Assembly: GCA_039024435.1 (NCBI GenBank)
Contig: JBCCQH010000002.1
Coordinates: 117,030-181,029 of the forward strand
Origin: JBCCQH01 sp039024435
GTDB taxonomy: Bacteria > Bacteroidota > Bacteroidia > J057 > JADKCL01
DNA: 64,000 nt
Direction: 5' to 3'
A model generated the notes under the pieces. It saw only the letters and a program-made list of their open reading frames with translations. It ran no database searches and was not told the DNA's origin. Shown in pieces: positions 57,466 to 64,000 of the stretch. Position 1 is the first letter of the stretch; the number at the start of each line of letters is the position of its first letter. The translations under genes were made by a program, and so were the position numbers.

Positions 57466-58092
57466 ATGAGCAATAATCCAAAGAAAGGAAAGAGAGTAAC
57501 AGACATCGGGGACTCAAAAGGAAACCGTTTGGAACTCACGATCCGAGACCTGATCGTCGGCATTTTGGTATTGGCGCTGATCGGGAGTGGAATCTGGTGG
57601 CTGATGTCCGGCACCGGTCAATCTGAAGATGACCCCAAGCCTACAAAACGAACGTTTGAAATCGCATGCAAAACGGGCGCACTGCCACCGGATTCACAAC
57701 GCTTTGACTTTGGCGGGCAGCCCGACACCCTAAGGATTTATAGTGAAAAGGGGCTTTTTGGCGTTTGTCCGAGGGCTCGCAAGGATACTTCTAGCGTTGT
57801 TCCATCAAAAGAAAAGATCGCCGAAGCCCAAAAGTTGATCGACGATGTAATCCGAACCAATGCTCCCAGAGCCTATGCCGCACGGTTTGCGGACGATGCC
57901 CAGATCTGCCATCTCAATACCGATGGGAAAGACAACTGCTGGCCCAGCGTACCGCTGGCGTTGGCGATGATCAACAGCTACGATGACATCGTCCCGCACA
58001 AGTACAATCTCGAAGTGGTTGATGTAGAACCAACTCCCAACAATTTGATTGGGCGCCTCAATTACAAGCTCACCAAAAATACGCCGCAATGA
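57466..58092 (+). CDS. Single-pass membrane protein of locus B (208 aa)
   Basis: A basic cytoplasmic N-terminus (about 25 residues), one membrane helix (LIVGILVLALIGSGIWWLMS, about 29-48), then a periplasmic domain with four or more Cys (ACKTG, GVCPR, QICHL, DNCWP), which suggests disulphides. The C-terminal half (AEAQKLIDDVIRTNAPRAYA and LEVVDVEPTPNNLIGRLNY) is beta-alpha. Not recognised. Overlaps the next gene by 4 bp. Confidence 0.75.
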   Translation: MSNNPKKGKRVTDIGDSKGNRLELTIRDLIVGILVLALIGSGIWWLMSGTGQSEDDPKPTKRTFEIACKTGALPPDSQRFDFGGQPDTLRIYSEKGLFGVCPRARKDTSSVVPSKEKIAEAQKLIDDVIRTNAPRAYAARFADDAQICHLNTDGKDNCWPSVPLALAMINSYDDIVPHKYNLEVVDVEPTPNNLIGRLNYKLTKNTPQ

Positions 58093-58688
58093 AATCCAAG
58101 ATCCTGTCCATTACCTGCGTCATCATCTTCCTACTTCCCGTCACCACAATATGCCAGATGCGCGCGGAAGAGAGGGAACCAAAGGATAAGAATTCAATCG
58201 AATTCGATGCCTATCGCATGGTCCACCTGCTGGGAAGTCACCTGGAACAATACGTGCAATCTCTTCCCGATGACAAAGATTTCATTCGGAAAGAAATCAA
58301 AGACATGTTTACCACCGATGCCACCATTCAGGTCAACAGCATGGGGCCGACGCCGACCCGTGAATTCGGGATCGACGATTATCTAAATCACCTCGACACC
58401 CTCGGGTACAGCCGCATTCAATTGTCTTGGGGCAAACGCATTCAATTACTTAGGAGGGTCGATGGGGGTAACGATGAGCTTGAGATCACCTTCAAAATCG
58501 ACCAGTACTTCATCGGGACCGCCGGTAGACGACCAGGATATGCAGACGCAACGGAAAAAACCGTACCGGCAAGGGTACAAATGATGCCCGTTCGTACCAA
58601 CCAAGGCAGCGATGCGCATCTTGAGATGAAAATCCTATCGATTAAAGCCGAGGATCCACGACCACTTCGTAAACGCAACGGTGCCTAA
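58089..58688 (+). CDS. Exported NTF2-like protein of locus B (199 aa)
   Basis: Signal peptide (ILSITCVIIFLLPVTTICQ). The mature protein looks NTF2-like: a helix pair with KEIKDMFTTDATIQV (about 71-85), GIDDYLNHLDTLGYSRIQLSW (about 95-115) and a beta strand pair LEITFKIDQYFIG (about 134-146). Periplasmic. Start overlaps the previous stop by 4 bp; the next gene starts GTG 8 bp before its end. Function unknown. Confidence 0.7.
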   Translation: MKSKILSITCVIIFLLPVTTICQMRAEEREPKDKNSIEFDAYRMVHLLGSHLEQYVQSLPDDKDFIRKEIKDMFTTDATIQVNSMGPTPTREFGIDDYLNHLDTLGYSRIQLSWGKRIQLLRRVDGGNDELEITFKIDQYFIGTAGRRPGYADATEKTVPARVQMMPVRTNQGSDAHLEMKILSIKAEDPRPLRKRNGA

Positions 58689-59451
58689 TCCAGTTTTCAT
58701 CATCATTTTGGTACTGCCTTTGCGGTTATTTGCCGTGGGCGATTCTTCATTGACGATCATTTTGCAAACCCAAGCTCTGGAGCTATTGGAAGACTATTTT
58801 GTCCAGTTGAATGCAATCGGGGACAGCCTGGCGCCTCTGTCCACGAAAATCAAGATGGCTCAACGCGCCGAACAGCGTTTGTTTCTGGCCGACCAGACCA
58901 GCCTCTGGGATGACCTCTATCGGGAAAACACCATTGACGAGTACTTTCGCCCACGGGCCTACATGATGACGGTCATTTCGTGGTATCCCCAAGGTATTTT
59001 TTTCTCCAGTAGTGGCATTGAATTGGGAGCAATTGCCTACAACCCCAAGCGCAGTGCCCTGACCTGCGAAGTTCGATTCACCAAGCATGCACACGGGACC
59101 AACTTCTACGGTCATCGGGTTGCCTTTACCGACACCTTGGAAATGCACGTGGCCATGGAACTCAAGCTACGCAGTGGCGAAATCGCGGTTCGTAAACCCA
59201 GAATCCTGGCGATTATTCCTTTCCCAAGGGCCTCGTTTACGGAAAACGGAGAGGTAATTGTGCATTCCTCCACAGTAGATCCCGAGGACAAAAAGATTGA
59301 AATCGAGACGCCCGTGGAGAAGCATCTGATGATCAATGAAGCGAAAGATCCAAACCGCATTGCACTGATGGAGAAAGCCCGCAGCGCACTTTTTGAGAAA
59401 GGAAAGCCGAGAAAATCAAGAAAAACACGTTGGAAATCATGGCTAAATTAG
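58681..59451 (+). CDS. Exported protein of locus B, possibly NTF2-like (256 aa)
   Basis: GTG start. A short hydrophobic N-terminus (VFIIILVLPLRLFAVGD) is a signal peptide. A helical first part (LELLEDYFVQLNAIGDSL, about 30-47) is followed by IDEYFRPRAYMMTVISW and SALTCEVRFTKHAHGTNFYGH, a fold order like that of the preceding 199 aa protein. The C-terminus is Lys/Arg-rich. The 3' end overlaps the KAP gene. Periplasmic role unknown; the two neighbours may be tandem paralogues. Confidence 0.68.
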   Translation: MPNPVFIIILVLPLRLFAVGDSSLTIILQTQALELLEDYFVQLNAIGDSLAPLSTKIKMAQRAEQRLFLADQTSLWDDLYRENTIDEYFRPRAYMMTVISWYPQGIFFSSSGIELGAIAYNPKRSALTCEVRFTKHAHGTNFYGHRVAFTDTLEMHVAMELKLRSGEIAVRKPRILAIIPFPRASFTENGEVIVHSSTVDPEDKKIEIETPVEKHLMINEAKDPNRIALMEKARSALFEKGKPRKSRKTRWKSWLN

Positions 59452-61208
59452 TAAAAAAGAAAAAATCGAGAAAAGACCCCTGGCTCAAGTTGTTGACGGA
59501 CAGCCCGGTTGAGGATTTGCAGCAACATGGCGATGGCCTTCAGTTTGATGTTTATGCGAAAATGATTTCCAGGGTTATTCTCGACAACAATGGACCGTTG
59601 ACTTTTGGCATTTACGGGCGCTGGGGTTCAGGAAAAACGACCCTCATGCATCAGGTGGAGAATCGCTTGAACGCGGTAAATCTAGAAATTACCACGATAT
59701 GGTTCAATCCATGGGAATACGAAAACATTGAGAATCCCCTGATCCCAATGGCCAAAACGATTTTGGCGGGACTGGGAGAAGAGAACGAAGGTCGCAGCGG
59801 TCGACTCAAGCATTTTCTAAAGATGATCTCACTGGTGTCTATTTCTACAGCGGCTTTGGCCATTGGAGACCCAGCAAGTGCATTTCTAGGTGTGGATCAG
59901 GTGGTTAAATTGATCACCAGTGGAAAAGTTGACGAGAAAAAGCAGCAGAATCTGGATGCCTTCTTATCTCCAAGTCCTCACTTTGACGTATTTCAGACCC
60001 TCAACGAACCGAATAAGGTTGACAAAAAGGTAGTGGTTTTTATCGATGATTTAGACCGTTGCCTTTCCGAAAAAGCCTTGCGCATCATTGAAGCAATCAA
60101 GCTGGTATTCGACTTACCCGATTTTATTTTCGTCATCGGTCTGGATAAGTTAAACCTGGATCGATTTATTTCGGAGCGATTTCAAACAAAAGTCCCAAAT
60201 CAGCCCGACATCAATGAAGCCCAGTACCTTGACAAGTTAATTCAGGTCTCCTTTCCCATTCCCACTCATGCAGATAAGCACGCAGGTTTTTGGAAAAGTA
60301 TCCACAGTCAATTGGAGTTGACACGCGGTAGTGAAGAAGAGAAGGACCTTGAATCGGTATTCAACTTTTCTTTCAAACATTTTGACTACAACCCCCGAAA
60401 GACCAAAAATATCATCAACAATATCTTGATTGACCGCTTTCTGTTCCAGGAAGTAAAAAATACAGAAGAGGCGCCCATACCCGTTTCGATATTCCTGGTT
60501 ACGCGGACTTTCAAAAATAAATGGAACTTCTACCGTGAGCTGTTCTCAAACGATGCGGAGCAGAATTCAGCGCTTGAATTACTGGCCCGCAACATCGAGA
60601 ACGAGGTCAGCGAATCCAAGTGGAAAGCGTTCACAGAGGAGCACAAACGGCTTGGATCCTTGTGGGAAAAGCCGAAATTCAAAAAATTGATCTGTACCAA
60701 AGTTGGGTTGCAGTGGTTGAAAGCGCACGATGCCCGAGGACGCGCCCTTTCATTTTACCTCGACCGAGAAGCAAAACGAATTCACGAAGAGTCCAAGCAA
60801 GTCTTGTTGATCGCAAACAATTCGGTTCCCAACCGGATGATGACCCTAGTCAATCAGAAGCTTATCAAAGCCGCCGGGCACAGCGGAATTCAGTTCAAAA
60901 CAGAATGCGCCAATACCATCCCTTATCATCTTGAATCGTACCGAAAGGTAATCTTCTTGATGCGCACTAAGCGTTTCTTTCGGGGTCAGGCTGCACTATT
61001 GGAGAAGTATCGAAGCTACTTCAACGAGCACCTGACCGACTTGATTGTCCTTTTGGTCCGAGACGAAGATGAAATAAACGAAAGGACAATCTCCTCTTCC
61101 GAAAACCTCCCCAATCTCTTTGAAATTGACAGTGCCGGACAAGGAGATGAATTCAAAATTGATGCCTCACGCTTCGACGCCATCATCGAAGCCATCAAAG
61201 CCAACTGA
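59439..61208 (+). CDS. KAP-family P-loop NTPase of locus B
   Basis: 589 residues from the ATG at 59439; a TTG three codons upstream is also in frame, and either overlaps the previous gene. Walker A FGIYGRWGSGKTTLM (about 55-69) followed by TTIWFNPWEYEN, which is the KAP hallmark; a hydrophobic hairpin near 128-150 (LVSISTAALAIGDPASAFLG) that may insert in the membrane; and Walker B VVVFIDDLDRC (about 198-208). The rest is helical. KAP NTPases often act at the cytoplasmic face of the membrane in signalling or defence. Here it is inside a ten-gene operon, so it probably supplies regulated NTP hydrolysis to the complex. Confidence 0.88.
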   Translation: MAKLVKKKKSRKDPWLKLLTDSPVEDLQQHGDGLQFDVYAKMISRVILDNNGPLTFGIYGRWGSGKTTLMHQVENRLNAVNLEITTIWFNPWEYENIENPLIPMAKTILAGLGEENEGRSGRLKHFLKMISLVSISTAALAIGDPASAFLGVDQVVKLITSGKVDEKKQQNLDAFLSPSPHFDVFQTLNEPNKVDKKVVVFIDDLDRCLSEKALRIIEAIKLVFDLPDFIFVIGLDKLNLDRFISERFQTKVPNQPDINEAQYLDKLIQVSFPIPTHADKHAGFWKSIHSQLELTRGSEEEKDLESVFNFSFKHFDYNPRKTKNIINNILIDRFLFQEVKNTEEAPIPVSIFLVTRTFKNKWNFYRELFSNDAEQNSALELLARNIENEVSESKWKAFTEEHKRLGSLWEKPKFKKLICTKVGLQWLKAHDARGRALSFYLDREAKRIHEESKQVLLIANNSVPNRMMTLVNQKLIKAAGHSGIQFKTECANTIPYHLESYRKVIFLMRTKRFFRGQAALLEKYRSYFNEHLTDLIVLLVRDEDEINERTISSSENLPNLFEIDSAGQGDEFKIDASRFDAIIEAIKAN

Positions 61209-61215
61209 CAAGGCT

Positions 61216-63612
61216 ATGGAATGCTCTCTGACCCGAATACTCGTCGCAACCACCCTCCTCTGGCTGATCTCCATCAGCAGCCTCCACGCCCAATCCGCGG
61301 CCTACACCAAGGGCATCGCCCTCTTTGAACGTGGAGATTTTGAGGCGGCCATCCCGCCCCTCCAAAAATGCTGTGAAAGAAAGGGAAACTTCAATGCCTG
61401 CGAACCCCTGGCCATTGCCTATCTCATTACTGGAGAAGCAGAAAGGTCCCTTCAGATCTTTGAAGTTCTCAAATACACCAATCAAATCAGCAAGCAAGGA
61501 CAACTTGAATACGCCCTCGCCCTGGCGGCAAATGGAAAGTTTTTTGATGCCCTGGGACAACTTCAGCAAGTGAAATCTCCGCGCAAAGATTCCTTGACCG
61601 AGGCCTGGTTGGCTCGTCTGGCACTCATGGAGGATTCGCTGCGTTACACCATCAAGCCGCTGGCCATACCGACCAACGGATCCGAAATCTGCCCCGTCCC
61701 CTACGTCAACGGGATCCTTTTCGCCTACAACAAGAAGAACAAAAAGCGCTACCAGTTATTCTCGGCTGAACGGCTCAATAACTATTCCTACATCAATCCT
61801 CGTCCCCTGGACAAGTTTCCCCGGTCGAAATTCGATGACGGCCCCCAAATTCTGTGCTGCGACGGATCCCGAATCTACTTTACCCGCACCTTCGAAAAGT
61901 TTCGTGATCCAAGTGCCCGGTCTGACGGCGGAGTAGCAAAAGTCTACTTTGCGGACCGGGAAGGCAAGAACTGGACGATTCCGCTGGAAACCAATTTCAA
62001 TTCCTGGCAATTCAGCAATGCCCACCCCGCGGTCAGCCCTGATGGAAAACGCATGATTTTCGCTTCAAATCGGCCGCAAGGGTCCGGTAAAACGGGGACT
62101 GACCTATTTGAAGTTGAACTTTTGGAAGGAGGATTTGGGGTTCCCCAGTCGCTCGGTGATGCTGTTAACACTGGGGGAAATGAATTATTTCCTTATCTGT
62201 TGGGCAAAGACACCCTGTATTTTGCCAGTGACGGGCATGGGGGAATGGGCAAACTAGACCTTTTTGTTTCCATTCGCCAAAACGGGGTTTGGAGTACCCC
62301 CCGTAACCTTGGATACCCCCTCAACTCCATTGCCGATGATTTCGGGCTTGCCATTGACTCACGGGACGACATCGCTTATTTCTCGTCGAACCGCAGCGCA
62401 GAAAGCTGGGACGACCTCTACCTCATCGCGCTAGAAACAAGAATCAAAGTTCAATTGATCGATTCGGTTAGCAACTTTCCAATCACAGGAGCTAGTGTGC
62501 AGGTACTCAGCACCCGCGGAGCTGATTTCGAAGTACAAACCAATGCTGAAGGCTTCGCTGAAGTTCCGGCGAAGCAAGGAGTGAGCTTTTACCTCACTGC
62601 CGATGCCGAAGATTTTTTCCCTCGGAAAGCCATGATTCCGGCCCCTAAAATTCTACCTGGGTTCCAGCCAGAGCACAAAATTTTCTTACCGCCAGCTTTC
62701 AAAGCTGTTCTAGCTGGAACTGCATTTTCTTCAGCGAGCGGACAGCCGATTGAAGGATGTAAAGTGGAATTATTTTACCGCACTGGTGCTCCCTACACGA
62801 CGGCAATGACCGATAAAGATGGGAACTATCGCATCAAGGTCAAAAAAGTTGATGACTACTTCGCAGTGATCGAGCACCCTGATTTTCGGCCCGCAATTCA
62901 GAGGTTTGATCTTCGTACAAATGGTGACAGCACAGCCGCAAGAGCGGTAAGTCGCATGGACAAGTCCGATTATATTTTGATTGAAGGCCAGGTATTGGAC
63001 ATTGAGAATGGAGAACCGCTTCAGAACTGTTTTCTGCGGGTCGTTGACAACAAAACATTTGCCGAGAAGGATAGTCTTGTCTCAAATTCATTCGGTGTCT
63101 TCTGGATATCAATTCCTTGGGACTCGCTGAACGACTATTCGATCATCGCTTCGGGACCCGGGTATTTTACCCAAAGAGTTGATGTTGTGCGCGCAATGGA
63201 GGACTCGGCTAAAGTCACTGTGCGCATGAGCCTCGCGGAGAGAAAAGTAAATCAAATCGTTAAAACAGTCTATTTTGATTATGACCGAAGCGCCCTGAAA
63301 TATCTCAGCAAAAAAGATCTCAATGAGATTTATTACTTCCTGGTGGAAAACCCCAAGGCAAAAATCAGAATCTTGTCGCACACCGATTCACGTGGACGCG
63401 CGAGCTACAACCAGAGATTGTCGGAAAAGCGAGCACAAGCTGTGAAACAGTTTATCATTGAAAGAAAAGGAATTGCTCCGGAAAGGATCGCCACCGTAGG
63501 ATTGGGAGAGTCGCAACTGACAAATGAGTGCGATGACTATCATACTTGCTCCGAAGTACAACATTCGGAAAACCGTAGGGCGGAGGTGATCGTCGCTGAA
63601 TTCGTAGATTGA
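61216..63612 (+). CDS. PorE-like TPR-PD40-OmpA outer membrane protein (locus B)
   Basis: 798 residues from the ATG at 61216; the open frame continues 96 bp upstream inside the KAP gene and is discounted because the signal peptide (TRILVATTLLWLISISSLHAQ) begins here. Order: TPR-like helices (about 25-145), PD40 propeller strands (HPAVSPDGKRMIFASNRPQG near 271, DTLYFASDGHGGMGKLDLF near 333, DIAYFSSNRSAESWDDLYLI near 392), two carboxypeptidase-regulatory-like beta domains (about 410-600), and a C-terminal OmpA domain (about 675-795, ILSHTDSRGRASYNQRLSEK) that binds peptidoglycan. This is the architecture of PorE, a T9SS-linked protein of Bacteroidetes. Last gene of locus B, 7 bp after the KAP gene. 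Confidence 0.87.
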   Translation: MECSLTRILVATTLLWLISISSLHAQSAAYTKGIALFERGDFEAAIPPLQKCCERKGNFNACEPLAIAYLITGEAERSLQIFEVLKYTNQISKQGQLEYALALAANGKFFDALGQLQQVKSPRKDSLTEAWLARLALMEDSLRYTIKPLAIPTNGSEICPVPYVNGILFAYNKKNKKRYQLFSAERLNNYSYINPRPLDKFPRSKFDDGPQILCCDGSRIYFTRTFEKFRDPSARSDGGVAKVYFADREGKNWTIPLETNFNSWQFSNAHPAVSPDGKRMIFASNRPQGSGKTGTDLFEVELLEGGFGVPQSLGDAVNTGGNELFPYLLGKDTLYFASDGHGGMGKLDLFVSIRQNGVWSTPRNLGYPLNSIADDFGLAIDSRDDIAYFSSNRSAESWDDLYLIALETRIKVQLIDSVSNFPITGASVQVLSTRGADFEVQTNAEGFAEVPAKQGVSFYLTADAEDFFPRKAMIPAPKILPGFQPEHKIFLPPAFKAVLAGTAFSSASGQPIEGCKVELFYRTGAPYTTAMTDKDGNYRIKVKKVDDYFAVIEHPDFRPAIQRFDLRTNGDSTAARAVSRMDKSDYILIEGQVLDIENGEPLQNCFLRVVDNKTFAEKDSLVSNSFGVFWISIPWDSLNDYSIIASGPGYFTQRVDVVRAMEDSAKVTVRMSLAERKVNQIVKTVYFDYDRSALKYLSKKDLNEIYYFLVENPKAKIRILSHTDSRGRASYNQRLSEKRAQAVKQFIIERKGIAPERIATVGLGESQLTNECDDYHTCSEVQHSENRRAEVIVAEFVD

Positions 63613-63626
63613 TTCCTCCTAAAATC

Positions 63627-63794
63627 TTAGAGGCTGTTTAAATTTAATTCTGTGATTTTGTCAGGGCATCTTTTTCCGCCTCTCTTCCGCTATTTTCTCG
63701 CCCATAGCTCGGACTATGGACTCTAAAATGAGCTTCGCTGGACAAAAAAATCTGCGATAGCAAATTTCACAAACTAATTTTAAACAGCCTCTAA
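63627..63794. mobile_element. MITE-like element with terminal inverted repeats
   Basis: A 168 bp element. Left end TTAGAGGCTGTTTAAATTTA and right end, read in reverse, TTAGAGGCTGTTTAAAATTA match over 20 bp with one mismatch, and the match continues loosely for ~30 bp. The centre holds a CCATAG/CTATGG hairpin (near 63701-63718). No open frame, so it is non-autonomous. Inserted 15 bp after the OmpA gene stop. Target duplication is not certain. Confidence 0.55.
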
Positions 63795-63830
63795 AACCCA
63801 CCCCAGCAAAGCGATGCTGGGGTGGGTTTT
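63793..63830. terminator. Strong bidirectional terminator after locus B
   Basis: AAAACCCACCCCAGCA (63793-63808) pairs perfectly with TGCTGGGGTGGGTTTT (63815-63830) around a 6 nt loop, with A/T runs on both sides. It lies between the convergent OmpA gene and the T9SS cargo gene, so it would stop transcription from both. Confidence 0.85.
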
Positions 63831-63852
63831 CTTACAATCATCTATCATTCCC

Positions 63853-64000
63853 TCACTGAACCACAAGCCGTCCCGTCGCCGCTACCCCTTGCTCATTTGT
63901 GAGCGAGAAGAGGTACATTCCGGCGGGCAGCGCGCCGCGTTCCAGGTGGAAGCTTTGGCCTTGGATATTGCGGATCTGGCGGACCGTGCGGCCTTGCATA
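63853..64000 (-). CDS. C-terminus of a T9SS cargo protein (partial)
   Basis: Only the last 48 residues are in the window, ending in TGA at 63855-63853. They contain GRTVRQIRNIQG, then LPAGMYLFSLTNEQG and GRLVVQ at the very end. This is the type A Por secretion tail: PAGxYxxxLxxxxG and K/R.xVV near the terminus. The passenger domain lies beyond the right edge. Confidence 0.8.
   Translation of the reverse strand, partial: MQGRTVRQIRNIQGQSFHLERGALPAGMYLFSLTNEQGVAATGRLVVQ

Overview
The window reads as chromosomal DNA of a Bacteroidota bacterium, most likely a Saprospiria/Lewinella-like marine or freshwater relative. The evidence is two proteins ending in type IX secretion (Por) C-terminal sorting domains (9561-10316 and the partial gene 63853-64000), a TPR-PD40-OmpA protein with PorE-like architecture, UnbV/ASPIC and GH28 secreted proteins, TPR-linked sensor kinases, and candidate promoters of the Bacteroidetes type (TTTG, 19 bp, TAnnTTTG). 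No rRNA, tRNA or CRISPR array was seen.

Layout. 1-7844 (minus strand): locus A, an operon of a VWA-type lipoprotein with C-terminal membrane helices, a tubulin/FtsZ-like protein, a 1204-residue protein carrying an Hsp70/actin-type ATPase, and a membrane protein cut by the window edge. 7996-14108: an unknown helical protein, a T9SS-sorted secreted protein, and a two-gene unit with a STAND-like P-loop protein. 14242-31766: metabolism and signalling (fructose-bisphosphate aldolase, OYE flavin oxidoreductase, TPR sensor kinases, GH3 synthetase plus class I glutamine-amidotransferase-like hydrolase, bile-acid-type symporter, FAD oxidoreductase plus formyltransferase, polygalacturonase-like GH28). 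32302-38937: a complete Wadjet-type (jetABCD) anti-plasmid system. 39339-46943: a PIF1-like helicase, a large FG-GAP/UnbV protein and a 7TMR-DISM adenylate/guanylate cyclase. 47350-63612 (plus strand): locus B, a tight ten-gene operon. 63627-64000: a MITE-like element, a strong bidirectional terminator and the end of a T9SS cargo gene.

The standout content is loci A and B. They are diverged paralogous copies of one system, about 40 kb apart, in which a tubulin-like protein, an actin/Hsp70-like ATPase and an outer-surface or periplasmic VWA lipoprotein are encoded together. Locus B adds a 1007-residue helical protein ending in what looks like a pseudokinase, three membrane-anchored or exported small proteins, a KAP-family P-loop NTPase and a PorE-like OmpA peptidoglycan-binding protein. 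The layout spans cytoplasm (tubulin-like, actin-like, pseudokinase), inner membrane (3-TM protein, KAP NTPase, 1-TM protein), periplasm and outer membrane (VWA lipoprotein, OmpA protein). This suggests an envelope-spanning NTP-driven machine, possibly for membrane remodelling. A related idea was published for an FtsZ-like family that co-occurs with VWA and OmpA-family proteins (Makarova and Koonin 2010, cited from memory). The actin-like partner, the pseudokinase and the split/fused VWA-membrane pair are features I read from this sequence.

Two diverged intergenic repeat families were also found by eye: a ~170 bp element in three divergent intergenic regions, with a stem whose paired bases co-vary, and a 52 bp repeat just downstream of fba and jetD. 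All function calls rest on motif reading without database searches.
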